A stretch of DNA of 64,000 nt from Symsagittifera roscoffensis (GCF_963678635.1 NC_087069.1:42920688-42984687); one strand, 5' to 3'; shown: positions 12,057 to 23,890, numbered from the stretch's first letter. Numbers and translations: made by a program. Notes: generated by a model not told the origin, from the letters alone.

Positions 12057-15000
12057 TAAGTCACAGCATAAAGAGACTGCCCGCGGAATTCACAGGCGGG
12101 ACCAAACAGATCTGAGTGCAAATAATAAATAAGAGTCAACAAAAAAACTTGATGTGGTTTCAGTAGAAAAATCACAGTTTGAGACAAAAGCTATAATATT
12201 TCAACAGAAAAAAAAATAAAAAAACTGAATCGTCAACAGGACAGGTGTGGCCCTTTCCACTGATCGGTTTTTTAAAGCAAATAAAAAATCAGACAATTTT
12301 ACCAACACAAAAGATTTTCAATGAATTTATATGAATCTTAATTTCAGTTTATCAGTGTATTTGGTTTTTGGTTTTCTATGGAATGGCAAATTCTCATTTT
12401 TGGCTTTGCTTGCCTGGTTTGTTTTTTGTTTGTTTGTTGCTGTTTTTGGCCTCTTTACAGCTGTCAGCTGCAAAAGAACCAAATCCTCAGTTTTTGTGAC
12501 TTTCACAAACTTTTGTTCAATTCCGCTAGCTACCAAAAATGACTTTTAGTCGCTGTTATCAGTCCCATGTTACTTGCAAACGCTCCAAGTTCTGCCTCGC
12601 ACTCATGCAGACGAACGCCATTATGAATATTGTTTCTATCAATAAGATTTATTTTAATTCTTAACTCTGTCGTCAATAAGATTTAATCCGTCGTCAAGCA
12701 CGCTATACTTCGTCTTTATTATCGAATCAGATAAAATTGAAAAAAAAAAAAACGATTGGTAGAAATTTTTTCTTGAGATTGCCCGGTAAGACCTGACAAG
12801 CTTACATTGGTTCTTCAGCTATATTTTTTTCGAAAAAATTTGAAGCGATTTAAAACTTTCCTTATTACTTTTGTTGAACAGCTTGCATCGATGGGTGGTT
12901 TTCGAATAATTAAGCAATCCTTGTTGTCTATCTTTCATGGGCTCGTATTCTATCATTCATATTATCATGTCTTTTCCCACTAGATGAATTTTTCGTCTTG
13001 TTCTGTTGTTAAATCCCCTAACTCCAATAGTTCCTTTGTTAAATTGCGCAACTCAGATGTTCCCTCATTACTAGTACTCCGGATTCATCGCAACATCCAC
13101 GTTCTCAATTCTAATAAAATAATTGAGGTAATAAATAAACAAAAAACAACGGAAAAAAATGCCTTTTTCTTGTTTTCAAAAAAAAACACGTTGGAATTGA
13201 CAGTTTTCTAGCTTTTTGATCATTATTTTGTATTTGAGTTTTAAAATCTTTCAGGGTTGAGAAGTTTTTGATAAGTTAGTCTTTTTTCTAGCTGTTTTGC
13301 TCACTTAGCGATTTTGGAAAAAAACGTTTTGTTAAAATAATGCAAAAACGTTGCATCGAATTGAAAACTTTGAATGCATATCTCGGTCGACCGTTTTGAA
13401 AATTGACTGCTCTAATTTATTTATCTATGAACTTGTTTGATGCAACCTGTAGTAGTCAAGGTCAAACGAAGCTTACCACAAACGTTCTTCTCTTTTTACC
13501 TACCTTTAAAAAATTAAAGCTAAAACTGTTTGAATTTAGTTCTTAGCGCAATTTTCATTCAAGAAAATGTGATCATTTGTAATCTATTCACATTGCGAAC
13601 TTGAGCCTTTTTCAAGCTAATTGGTATTTTAATGCCATTAAACTATCAATTATCAATATGTCAAGTTTTATTTGTATTTTAAGTTTTTTACGTTGAATTA
13701 AACCCTCCGAAACCAATTTTTCAACCATGAAATTAAACAGTTTCTACATACAGAAGATGAATTCAAAAAATATAAACATCAGCTCCGAAACTTAATTTAC
13801 CTTTTTCCGCAAAAAAAAATTAGAGCGAACTGAAATCTTTAACTTATCGCACTTGAAACTTTCTGCCGTATTTAGGAGTTGTTTGATGCCAGGGTTAAAA
13901 AATCTGAGTTGGATGCCTATCGTTGCAATTGAAAGGCTGAAGTTGGGATTTAGTGAATGGAGCAGAAGGTAAAAAAGTTATTTTTTAATTCTTGAAGTTT
14001 TATTTGTAAATTGCTATCAAAATGTCTAAACAATATAGTTTTGCTAATAATTTATATTGCTTATCGGTTATAAGATTCCTAACTGTATGACCTCATCTTA
14101 AAAAACTGGTTATGAATTTCAACAACCTTGGAAAAATCTTCACGGTTTCAATGCCCATATTCTTTTATAGGTTTTAGAAATGTTCATTTTTTTTACTTTT
14201 AAAGGTTTCAATGATGGGCATTAATAAGAGGGTTTTCAATTTTTAAAAAATGGTTCTGTAGTCTCGTTGAAATATATGATGGCACAATAAAAAAATAATT
14301 AAAAACTGCAGTATGAAATTCAATATATACAATATACTTTATAAGCCATGTTATTTACCTACAAATCAGGTAATTTATCTGTTTACAGTTTGTTTATCAA
14401 AACACATTCAAAAACTATGATTAGAACGAATCGTTTATCGAACTCAAATCAATGAAAGATGACTTTATGCTAAGTCGACTATTCAAACAAAGGCTATTCA
14501 GTGTACTGCAAATGCGATGGTTACAAAATAAAAAAATGCCATGCTGAACATAATGAAAGGAGAGAAGATCAAATACGGATAGAGTTTTTGGAGGCAGGGA
14601 AAGATTTCAGTATATACTAAAGCTGAAGAAAAAATTTTTTTTTGCTTCAATTTAATTTGGAACGCTTAAAAGTGCGGGTTAATTGGCCACGCTTTACTCA
14701 TTCGCGTATTGAAGTTTTTGGAATCCCACAGGTCTGAATCGAAATTAATCTAGTGCATGGATTGATCTCTGGATCGATCCTCGCACACTGTCATCTTTCT
14801 TTCTGAAATTTGTATAAAGATAATAAACAATAGCATGGATGGGATCAAAAATAAGGTTTCTCAATACTTTTCTAGAACGGAGTTATCAAAATTATTGTTT
14901 CTGTCATGATCGGTGTTCGGTGTTAGAGCAACACTTAGAGAAAACTATTGGATTCAAAATATTGGACTCATCTGCAGGAATATAAAGGGCACTATTCATT

Positions 15001-15560
15001 GCAGAAAAAAAATCATTTTTTTGCCGGAAAAACACCAGTATTATTTGGATCTTCAAAATTTTGGAGACTAAAAATTCAGACCGACCAACCAGGTCCAGAT
15101 GTTCGACTTCAGTTTTGAGATCATCACGGCAATTGAGGGTAATGTTTCATTCAACCCAAACCGAAATGCCTCTTCGAAAAAAAAGTTCATTTCAAGCGTG
15201 CTACAAAAAAAACCGCCTCCAAGGAAGGTCAATCGAACATTGTATTGACCATCTCGACCAAAAAAAAATTACAGGTAATTGTGTGCAGCGCTGAAAATCT
15301 AATCAATTCATCTTTTATATCAGTAACTTTTTTGGTTTTTTGACACTGTTTTAAAAGTGTTCGACTTTTCTCGAAAACTACATCTCCAAATTTGAGATTG
15401 TAAATTCATTCGAATAAAAGAATTAGGGGAATCACCCCTGCAAAACCTTTTACTCTCAAATATGACCCACGGAAAACTCAAATTTTTAATTTTTCCAAAC
15501 GTTTTTCTGAAAATTTTGAATGTCTCAAAAACCACGCGCTCTTATTTCTCAAATTTTGAA
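12057..15560. other. No gene recognised
   Basis: Unique AT-rich sequence. The longest frames are under 80 codons and look random. I see no transposon terminus, tRNA or repeat in it except homopolymer tracts. Confidence 0.55.
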
Positions 15561-16270
15561 TAACAGGTAGTGAGAAGCTACTCTGCATAAGCGGCGTTGT
15601 CCAATATAATGTACACAAAAGATATGCTTCTCGAATAAGTCTGACCGTTTAAAATTTTCTTTTGGTTTTCGGGAACTACCCTGTCAAATCCGATATCAGG
15701 GGCTTAACTGAAACAACGGGTAGTTCAAGAACTTCTTGCATAAACGGCTTCACTCTTATCTTCGGGCGAAAAAAGCTTTAGTCTCCGGAAACGTCTGATT
15801 TTTGACCACTTGACTGTTTTTGGAGCTTTTTTGACTTCTCTCAAAAATTATCGTCTCAAAATTCGGATTAAAGATACAAAGAAATTTTTATGGAAAACTC
15901 CACTGAGTAAAAGGCTGTGCACAATGGTCTTACCCAAAAAGTTTAGAACCTAGGAAAAATCAGTGTTTTGAAAAAGTCATCAAGTTTTGAAAATTTTTTA
16001 GACTTTTCTCAAAAAGTACCCTCACAAATACGAGTTGAAAAGTTCAATCTTAATAACGGAATGTGAAAAGTTCCCCTGTAAAAGTAGCTACGCCCTAATT
16101 TTTGTAGAAAATATGTTAAAGTCAAAACTTTGATAGTTGACCTTTTTTTAGGAAAATTTTCGATTCTTCTCAAAGAAACTCTCCCGAATCTGGGATCAAA
16201 AAAGAACGAAAATAGCAAGATGTGGAAAAATAAGCAGCATAAACGGCTACGCACAATCTTTTTTTTTCAT
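15560..16270. repeat. Diverged tandem array, unit about 150-170 bp
   Basis: A landmark like GCATAAACGGCTACGCACAAT recurs in degenerate form near 15588, 15739, 15907, 16078 and 16238 (spacings about 151, 168, 171, 160). Each is preceded by a block of the form TTCTCAAAAA..CTC..CAAAT..GAG, then AAAACTCCCCTG. Units differ at many positions, so the array is old. It may start earlier, near 15340. No protein explanation fits. Confidence 0.65.
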
Positions 16271-16463
16271 TCTGTGACCGAAAAACTCCCAACCAAACCT
16301 AAGATTAATAGTATAACCAAAAAAAAACAAGTTAACTTTTAATACTTTTGTGTATAGTGTCATTAACCTTTTCGTGGTTTTTGTGTTGTACTCCGGTTGT
16401 GATACAAAATAGAACCTCGTTGGTTTTGATAGTGAAAACGATGTTGGTTTCTAAAGATTTTAC

Positions 16464-16687
16464 TTTAATATCGAAACCATTTTTTTCTAACGCCTGAGAT
16501 TTTATGGCTAACTGTATGGTGTTGCTACAGTAGAGAGAAATGAATCTCTTCGTATATCGAACAAAGGTCACACATGGTTGACCTTGGAAGAATTAATAAC
16601 AATAATATAGTTATAGATAACTGTATGAACATGAGACCAAGGCTATAGTACTGTTACTGCAAACGCAGTTGCAGTTGCTGTACCACA
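16464..16687 (-). repeat. 3' LTR of element 1
   Basis: Matches 22260-22482 over about 223 bp with an estimated 85-88% identity (shared TTAATATCGAAACCA, CTTCGTATATCGAACAAAGG, CTATAGTACTGTTACTGC, GCTGTACCACA). On the minus strand the LTR starts TGTGGTACAGC, preceded by a short purine run (GGGGA), a plausible polypurine tract. The other boundary is fuzzy because weak similarity continues for about 20 bases. Confidence 0.8.
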
Positions 16688-16729
16688 TTCCCCGGTCGAC
16701 AAATAAATTTTATACTACATTATAATATT

Positions 16730-17626
16730 TTAATAATACATTTGAGTTAGGATACTCAGTTTAAAAAGTTTTTGTGTAATTGTTTCTATTGACGGATTTT
16801 TTAATTTTCCTTCTTTTTCCTCATGTTCTTCATCAAATTGGAGTGGAACCCCCCACTCTGCGTTCCAGGACCGATTAACATCCAACAACTCGCTTCCAAA
16901 TTTCCTTCTGAATAGATGGTTCTTCCACATTTCAAAACTTGATTCAATCGAATTTTTCGCATCGAGTTTAATTGTTACCAATTCAATGCGATATGCTTCT
17001 AATGCGGCCTTATTCAAATCCAAAATATCGTTTTGTGAAGAGATCAGTTTTACTGAATGCTTGATCGGGTCGCCATATCTACTAGGACCTTTCTTCGATC
17101 TCCCACTCCTACGCACAGAGGTTTCTTCCTCTTCTGACTCGTCATCATCTTCCCCCGTAGCATCTCTGGGTTTTAGTATATCTTCCGCCGCTCGCTGTAC
17201 TCCCCTTTCTAACTTTTGATCAGCCATTATGTTCCAATCCGCTGGTGTTAGTTCTTTGCTATTAAACGTATCCAGGATTGTTTCCGGCGATGTGTGGCGT
17301 GAGATCTCTTTTGGTTTTAAGGATGTATTGTTTTGCGGCGTTGAAGTCGGTGGTGGAACCACCGCTGAACTTGACGAGCACGCTGGAGCAGGTTGATTTT
17401 CTTCGGCTGCATCAGCATTTCTTTTCCGAGAGGTTTTCTGAATTGTTTGCTTTTTATCTTTCGTTCCCGCACCCCACTTTATCTTAGTTGGCTTAGTTAA
17501 GGGTCCCGCCTTGTTAGGTTTGGCCCTTTCCACCGCGAGATTCAGATCACCACCTGCTATTGTATCCTTAGAGGTGACCACTGTCGGGTTGTCTTGAAAT
17601 TTATTTTTCGCTTTCTCCGGATCCAT
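16730..17626 (-). pseudogene. C-terminal tail of element 1 polyprotein (acidic/basic low-complexity)
   Basis: An open frame of 298 codons after the integrase. The middle is Ser/Pro/Thr-rich, then an acidic run (EDDDESEEEE) and a basic RRSGRSKKGPSRYGDP segment, typical of the chromatin-facing tails of Ty3 integrases in invertebrate elements. The last 90 codons are rich in Glu, Lys and aromatic residues and unrecognised. It overlaps the end of the preceding integrase frame in another frame, which suggests one ancestral pol frame broken by a frameshift near 17600-17630. It could instead be a separate third ORF. Confidence 0.6.
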
Positions 17627-18350
17627 TGTGGCAGTAATTCATCTTCCGACCAATTATCTTCGATTTCTTCTCGTTCTTCGGATTTCTTTTGTTGTTTCTT
17701 TTTGAGCTTTTCCCTTGTCGGGGACCGACAATGGGCCGCTGCATCCTGCACATTGACCCTAGCTTTGGCAATTTCACTTTTCGGTAGATTGCCCCAGCAG
17801 CTGTTTTGACAGTAGACGGTGTTTCTGAAGTGACTTTCCAATTTAAGGGCTTTGTTAGAGCCTTTCCGCTGCGTCTCCCCTCGTACTTTTGTAGCAGTAT
17901 GGGGGAACATTGATTCTGACGAACACTGTCCTCTGGTTTGTCCTCAATGAAACCGCGCTCCCAAGAAAATAGCATTTCTTTGCATAACTCAGGGTTTATG
18001 GTGCTTGTCTCATCCACAATGCACCTGAGATCATTGGCCGATGTGTTCCGTCTGGTCTGGTTCCATCTGGCATTTGCCTCTAATAGTTTTTTCAATGCCC
18101 GTGCTCTAGCTCGATCCTTTGCTGAATCCACTTGTTGTTTGAAAAGAGGACTTATATCTCGACTGTTTTGACCTTTACGAACAATTTTCAATCCGTCTCT
18201 TGAAAGATTAATTCGCCGCTTGAGTTGCGAGGAAGTGAGTGCCGATCGTTCCAGGTGTTCTTTATCTAAACAATCAGATATTTGTAAGAATTTATCACTC
18301 GGGATTTTCAATTCAGTTTTTGATAGTCGACCAAAGTGAGCTTCGAACGG
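17601..18350 (-). pseudogene. Integrase C-terminal region, element 1
   Basis: Starts just after the integrase core with the words RSPFEAHFGR (reading down from about 18350), a conserved post-core signature of Ty3/gypsy integrases that precedes the C-terminal DNA-binding part. The remaining 230 codons are basic and helical in character. A 12-base microsatellite (GTATTGTTTTTT, about three copies, 18356-18395) interrupts the coding region just upstream. Confidence 0.75.
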
Positions 18351-18399
18351 CGAACGTTGTATTGTTTTTTGTATTGTTTTTTGTTATTGTTTTTTGTAA

Positions 18400-18790
18400 T
18401 TCCATCGGAGATCTCGAATGATAGTACTAAGACAAAGTTTTATCGATGTCACATTTTCGTCCAATTACACAACCCCCATCGTACGTTCAACTAATCCGCA
18501 CCGGCGATGGTCCCCTACCGGACAGAATTTTTGTTCTATGTTCTTTTCTGAACAATACTTCCGCATTGTTTTACCCTTAAATCCAGAAATACTTTTTGAT
18601 TCGGCTATTCCGTGGGTGTCGATGTAAGAACGAAGAAATTTTGTTGACAATTTTCCCCCCGTTGATTTAGTTATCTTTACCGAAAGAAATTTTGAATACC
18701 TATCTTTTGCTACCAGCAAATATATCTTTTTCCCTTTATGGTCTTCTAGAGGGCCTGCATAATCCAATTGTACTTATTGACTCGGCTGCG
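18400..18790 (-). pseudogene. Integrase core (rve), element 1, second catalytic Asp missing
   Basis: The retroviral integrase fold is recognisable. The first catalytic Asp is in LDYAGP, and VAKDRYSKF gives the strand after it. The third acidic residue is in GLVERTMG. The central TD-x-G-s-x-F box is reduced to SISGFKGK, so the second Asp is not present and a few residues appear deleted. A stop lies just upstream of LDYAGP. This integrase cannot be active. Confidence 0.85.
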
Positions 18791-18839
18791 TTAGCAGCGG
18801 AAGAGGTTTACTAGCATTTTTTTGGTTTGATGTACTTAG

Positions 18840-19137
18840 CATTCTTACGGTAGCGGGTGCAACTTCTACATTCCTCCGCCAGATTTACAATATCTTTATG
18901 CATATGCTGCCACCACAGGTATCTCGAAACATCCAGCATCGCTTACTGACCTGGGTGACCACGATGAACTCTCTTCAAGACTGCTTGCTGCAACTGCCCT
19001 GGGACTGCTAGCCTGTTATCTACTAGTATAAAGTCATCCACCACGGACAGCTGATGCCATAGGGGATTTGTATATGGCCCCATCAGTTCAAATCTATGAC
19101 GATCGTTTCTTTCTATCACTCGACGAAGTCTGTCCAT
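18840..19137 (-). pseudogene. Integrase N-terminal H2C2 zinc finger, element 1
   Basis: HRGHPGQ (the His pair) and, about 25 codons on, CRSC (the Cys pair) form the zinc-binding domain that multimerises integrase. A TAA stop at 18943-18945 falls directly after HRGHPGQ, where relatives usually have Glu, consistent with a single G-to-T change. The frame resumes in phase after it. Confidence 0.8.
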
Positions 19138-19417
19138 CCAGGGATCCTCAAAAATTATCTCCGCTAGGAGACTTCTATCGAACAGCTTGGTGAGGTTATC
19201 CAGACTTTCCCCCTTTGGCAGCTCGGCTTGACGTAATTCGTTCTTCCTAGAGTTGTGAGTTGTCCTTTTCTTTCCGATTACACTACTTCTGGGCTGTCCG
19301 ACGGGCTTTCTGCAGTTAGATCCACTTCAACTATCGGCTATTTGTATCCTTTAGCATTTATGTCAAGTTCTTGGTCGTGTTGCGCTCTGCTTTGCATATC
19401 TGTTTGTGCTTCTAGCT

Positions 19418-20215
19418 CTAGCATACTTCTCGGGTTATTTGTTCCTTCTGCCCCATGAGGTCCCAAATTGAGATTAACTTTGCAGCTAGTGGACTGGCAG
19501 ATGAGTTTCCTGATTTTCTTTTAGGTTTAATGTACATATCCACTGCTCGCCACTCAATCTGTGGTAAGTCTGAATCCGAACTGTCCGAGTCCTGTCTACT
19601 GCACGCTCCTCTCTTTAACATTCTGGTCCTTGAAAATGTTGTTTCTGTCACCTGCCCTGTCAATTCCTCCCTCTCTTTGTTTTGTCTATTCGTGCTCTTC
19701 ACCACTTTTTTCGATTTTCCCGACCCCGACTGATTTTTTTCCATTTTCACCTTTTTCTCCGACTTACTTGTTGACTTGTTGCAATTGTTGAAATCTGAAA
19801 TTATGACCGACTGTTTAGTACGAGAACTCTTGTTTAGTGTGCTTTGCTCGTTCTGTTCTTTTTGAAAACGTGAGCTTTGACCGTTTTCGTTCCGGTCGAG
19901 CTTTGTCCAGTTTTGAGCAAACTGGTTGCCATAGCAACCATGTGATGAGTTGTCTTTACAGTTGCTAATACTGTTTCTTTTTCCAGAATGTTTTAGAATA
20001 GTTACATTAATCTTCCGATCTGTATCATTAAGCCTACTGTTCAAACAGTCGAGTGCCTTATGAAAATTCTCAATCGAAGTTACCACAAATCTCTCATTTT
20101 TTTCAGATTCAGGCCATGGTTCCCCATTTGGTTCTCTCGAAAGGTAATCAACGATACCCATATCCTTTCCAGGGATATGAATAAACTTAAACTGATAAGG
20201 TGTTAATTGATCCAC
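19418..20215 (-). pseudogene. End of RNase H and RNase H-integrase linker, element 1
   Basis: The frame begins inside the RNase H C-terminus (DQLTPYQF..IHIPGKDMGIVDYLSREP), a strongly conserved Ty3 pol segment that ends the RNase H region. A TGA (W-to-stop in appearance) lies just before it. It continues for about 220 codons of Ser/Lys/Asn/Gln-rich low-complexity sequence up to the integrase finger. Such a long polar linker is unusual but known among gypsy elements of invertebrates; no separate domain is visible. Confidence 0.75.
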
Positions 20216-20224
20216 TCACCTAGT

Positions 20225-20635
20225 GAGTCGAAATCGTTACGTTTTGTTTGATCTATGTTCCCCCAACGCGGATGTTAAAGCTTTATGGTCTGTTGCTATA
20301 ACAAGTTATTTTCGCAACAGGTAATGTTTAAACCTATCCACGGCCCAAACTAATGCGAGCAGCTCGAGTTCGTTAGTAGAGTGTTTTTGTTCTTGAGTAT
20401 TTAGATACCGCGAAGCAAATGCTATTGGTACCCACTCATTTTGTTCTGACAGCTGTTCAAGGGTTACCCCTAGACCACTATGGCTTGCATCACACTTTAC
20501 CCGATTTTCTCGAGAAGGATTATAATAATTACTCATAGCAATGTTTGCTACTGCTTTTTTAACCACCTCAAATGCTACGGAATGTTGACTGTCCCAATCA
20601 AAATTTTCCATTGGCAGTCGAATATTCTTCATCTA
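20225..20635 (-). pseudogene. RNase H, element 1
   Basis: The catalytic residues are visible: Asp in CDASHSGLG, Glu in STNELELLALVWAV and Asp in ATDHKAL. One stop after YLLRK separates the second and third motifs. The role is to degrade the RNA strand of the RNA-DNA hybrid during reverse transcription. It follows RT directly. Confidence 0.85.
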
Positions 20636-21608
20636 CTTTTTTAAATTTTCCTCTTTCAACAAGAGCCGGAGTTTATCCGTTAAGCTAGCCGCGTTTGGAA
20701 TAAACTTAGAAAAATGATTAATACTGCCCATGAACGATCTAAGTTGTTTCAACGAAATAGGAGGTTGGAGGTTTGCAATTGCTTTTGTTTTCCTGATTTT
20801 TGGTATAATACCCGCTGACGACAAATTATGGCCTAACCAATTTACTGACGACTGAAAAAATTCACATTTTAAATTTTTTAACGCAAGATTTTTTCATCCA
20901 ATTTTTGTAAAACGTTCCGAACCAATTTTTTGTGATCCTTTTCTTCCCCTTTCGAGACAATTAAAATATCATCTAAGAAGCAAAAGGTGTTTTGAGCATG
21001 GTTCACTTTTCTGTCCATCGCCTTTTGGAATTCAGCGGGCATGTCCGCCAGCCCGTAAAAGCCTGTCAGAAACCTATAGGTTCCAGTTGCCTGACCCCCA
21101 ACAATGTTAAAATTGCATTGTTTCGCTTTGTCCGCAGTTAATCTTATTTGACTGTAAGCGTACTTTAAGTCCAACACTGTGAAATACAGTGTGCCTGCTG
21201 CTTTCGCAGTTATTACTTGGCTAACCCCATCTATCAGTTCATCATAGTTTGGCATCTGATATTTAGTTTTATTCAGTTGTCTACTGATAGATTTTGCGTC
21301 CAAGGCCAATTTAATTGAATCGTCTTTCTTATCCGTGATAACAATTGGAGCAATGAAACAGTCGCTTGTACATTTATCCAATTTTTTGTTTTTATACATT
21401 TGTCTATCGATAGATTTTGCGTCCAAGGCCAATTTAATTGAATCGTTTTTCTTAACCGTGATAACAATTTTAGCAATGGAACAGTCGCTTTTGGACATTT
21501 ATCCAATTTTTTGATATGTCCTTCCGATAACAATTTTTCTAGCTCTGTTTGAACTTTATCCTGATTATGTATAGGTATTCGCTTACCTTTTTTTGTTGTA
21601 TCGGGCAT
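20636..21608 (-). pseudogene. Reverse transcriptase, element 1, with internal duplication
   Basis: RT motifs in order: the LALDAKSI block (twice, see duplication), a FTVLDLKYAYSQI block with the first catalytic Asp, a GTYRFLTGFYGLADMPAEFQ block, and FLDD with the catalytic Asp pair near 20975-20990. The thumb/connection follows, with LQPPISLKQLRSFMGSINHF at 20760-20700. Frameshifts separate 21608-21273, 21498-20878 and 20824-20633. The core catalytic residues are intact, but the protein is broken. Confidence 0.9.
21279..21524 (-). repeat. 123-bp in-frame tandem duplication inside RT of element 1
   Basis: GATTTTGCGTCCAAGGCC occurs at 21290 and again at 21413, and the surrounding sequence repeats with a period of 123 bp (41 codons). 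The duplicated peptide contains the KLALDAKSI-type palm motif. The copies differ at about 10-12 positions. Confidence 0.85.
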
Positions 21609-22150
21609 AACGGATATTTAAGTTTTGTGCTCACAATATGTTTTTTCGACTCCCCTTGTTGATCAAAAAGACTTCTGAACCGATTATAAAATTTTGGGTT
21701 CCAACTATCTGACTGCTCGCACAGTAGCACGTCAAACCTGGATCTCCGTGTTGGTGCAGATTTTCCCTGAAGATCTAGTCCCAGAATAGATTGCATACGT
21801 CTTTCTGTAAGTAACAACGGCGCTCCGTGCACTTTCCATCCAGCTGAACGGAGATTTGCTTTCAACGCTCCTAGTATCAGAACCGGACGTTTATCGTAGT
21901 CTACAAACAGTGCAGACAGGTTAAGTTTTTCCGCTGGAATAATTTTTGAACTCGGAGATCCTTCAAAAATTTGTTTTGTTGATGTCCAATTCAAAAATGA
22001 TACTGGACTACCCGTGTCTATAGTCATATTCACAATATGATTATCAATTTTCACCAACGCCTTCAATGCTTTTATTTGATGAGATTGTGGATTCCGGCGT
22101 ACCTCAATCTTTTCGGCTTTCTCTGATTTATCAATTGGCTTTTGTTGACC
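21539..22150 (-). pseudogene. Aspartic protease, element 1
   Basis: The retropepsin active site IDTGSPVSF is read near 22005-22025, preceded by a strand (KALVKIDNHIVNMT). LILGALKANL and ILGLDLQ look like the downstream hydrophobic strands of the fold. Its role is processing of the Gag-Pol polyprotein. The frame runs on past the fold towards RT and then breaks. Confidence 0.85.
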
Positions 22151-22162
22151 ACCGTTTCCTTC

Positions 22163-22243
22163 TTATTGATCATTCGTTAATACTCGTTTGTTGATGTATT
22201 GCTCGATTGCTACAATTGATGTTAAATCATCTTCAACCGACAT
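22163..22243 (-). pseudogene. Gag N-terminal stump, element 1
   Basis: An ATG (22241-22243) immediately inside the 5' LTR opens a frame of 26 codons, MSVEDDLTSIVAIEQYINKR followed by six more and a stop. The same frame continues after the stop straight into the protease. A normal gag (300-400 codons with capsid and zinc knuckle) is absent, so an internal deletion has joined the gag start to the gag-protease boundary. Confidence 0.6.
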
Positions 22244-22259
22244 TTTCTAACGAGTTTAA

Positions 22260-22482
22260 TTTAATATCGAAACCATCTTTTCTATAGCCTGAGATTTTAT
22301 GGCCAACTGTATGCTGTTGCTACAGTAGAGAGAACTGCATCTCTTCGTATATCGAACAAAGGTCACACCTGGTTGATCTTGGAAGAATTAATAACAATAA
22401 TGTAGTTATAGATACCAATATGAACATGAAACCAAGGCTATAGTACTGTTACTGCAAATGCTGTTAAAGTTGCTGTACCACA
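22260..22482 (-). repeat. 5' LTR of element 1
   Basis: Partner of 16464-16687. It ends on the plus strand in GCTGTACCACA, so the minus-strand LTR begins TGTGGTACAGC. A candidate primer site of the TGGTTTCGAT type lies at its inner edge, but the same word occurs in the other copy, so the boundary is uncertain. Confidence 0.8.
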
Positions 22483-22943
22483 CCGGTGAAAAAAATATGG
22501 TTACGTCTTACAATTTTGTGAAGAGCCGTTCATCGGAAAGTGTTTTGATCATCAAAAACTGTGCGGTGCACAATCGTGCAGTAAAGCCATATGGTTACTT
22601 CGACTGAGATTGATATTTGCTTAGCTCAGCAAAGTCAAAAAGTACTGCTCTCCACTAGTGCAAGAGGTCAAGACTAGTCATTTGGTTTCGGTAATTGAGA
22701 CAAACTACTCAAGTTGCTACTACTTGCTTGCCCGCATCGTTTTAGTTAATTAAATACAGGGTAAAATCACTCATTCCCCCGTTTTGCGTACAGTTTTTAA
22801 CAAGATTATTCGTCCGCTCGTTCAGTTTGTTTCGGCCCTTCTCACTTTTGCTTAGGACTTTGTGGCCACGTGATTAACTATTTTGTCTTGAGAGCCTTTA
22901 AGTTTCCGGCTTGAATCGAACCCTCGCCCAAGGCTTATAGTGA
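22483..22943. other. Unrecognised, ending in a tRNA-derived fragment
   Basis: No gene. Its last about 45 bases read on the minus strand as GAGGGTTCGATTCAAGCC, which contains a B-box-like GGTTCGATTC. Together with 23891-23935 it looks like one tRNA-derived sequence split by TIR element A. Confidence 0.45.
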
Positions 22944-23890
22944 CCCAGGTTGACACAAAATGCTTATCATTCTATTTCATATTCTGAAAAAAATGTTTAT
23001 CATGCTATTTCATGATATTTCTTAGACCAAAAAATTACTGTGAAATTATCATGATAAGCATTTTGTACACACTATGAAAAATTTTGATAGGCATTTTTTT
23101 CCATCCTACGAAGTTTTATGATACGCATTTTTTCCATAAAAGAAAATACCAAAAATTATTTGTTTTGAAATTTCATCCGAAAATTTAAGCCTGGGCTTTT
23201 TATCATAAGAAAACCCAGAGTGTAACTGGAAGTTACCACGCAAATGAAGTGCATTTGGTGATTTTTGCGACCTATTTGTTGTTTAATTTATACATTTCAC
23301 TATGGAACTATATAGCAAAAATGTAACTTTTTGTATGTGGCTAGATAATTTTTGGTTCGAAAAATTTGGTAAGTGAGAAAAAGGGCCTGTTTTTTTTACA
23401 AATTTATTTTTATCTTAGCAAATGAAATTTAAAAATGATAATCGTGTATACAAAAAAAAATTGCGATTTGTTCTCTTTTGGGTGAAAAACTCATCCTGGA
23501 CTACTTTATAAACACAAAAAGTCAAATTTTGCATGCAAATTTTTTTTATCGTAAAATTTTATATTTGAGCACAAAAGCAAGTTTGCAACCAAAAAAGGGA
23601 TTAAAATTTTTTACCTCAAAATTGTGTTTTTGCTTATGAAAAAGGCATATCATACAATTTTCATATATGAAAATTATATGATAAGCAGTTTTTTGACCAA
23701 AATTAAAATCAAGTTTTTTTTTTCAGCAGGAAGATTCAAAAGATGGAAATAGGACAGAAGTATTTCTCCAAAAACGTTTAACAACGTTTTAAAGTTTCGT
23801 TTGAACATTGTATGATAAGCCTTTTTTCCATAGTCGCCATATATGAAATTTTTTGATAAGCATTTTTCTTTTATGGACGTCAACCCGGGA
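22944..23890. mobile_element. TIR element A, copy 1 (non-autonomous)
   Basis: Left end CCCAGGTTGACACAAAA..TGCTTATCA; right end, reverse-complemented, TCCCGGGTTGACGTCC..AATGCTTATCA. Flanks carry AGTGA on both sides (22939-22943 and 23891-23895), a likely 5-bp target duplication with one base of ambiguity at the right end. The interior is non-coding and contains many copies of ATGCTTATCATACAATTT-like words in both orientations. A second copy is at 62347-63184. The superfamily is unknown to me. Confidence 0.7.

Larger units (their letters stand above)
16464..22482 (-). mobile_element. Ty3/gypsy LTR retrotransposon, element 1 (decayed)
   Basis: This is a 6.0-kb minus-strand element bounded by direct repeats of about 224 bp. 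From right to left it carries a gag stump, aspartic protease, RT, RNase H, a low-complexity linker, integrase with H2C2 finger and core, and a long C-terminal tail. That order (PR-RT-RH-INT) is diagnostic of Ty3/gypsy. Each domain has stops or frameshifts and most of gag is missing, so the copy is not autonomous. I could not define clean target duplications. Confidence 0.9.

Noticed and set aside
12327-12549. Facing frames of about 70 codons on both strands
   Set aside because: Low-complexity sequence open on both strands by chance; no domain.
15061-15294. 77-codon plus-strand frame with RSRCSTSV-like text
   Set aside because: Short, no homologous pattern, and adjacent to the diverged tandem array; no support for a gene.
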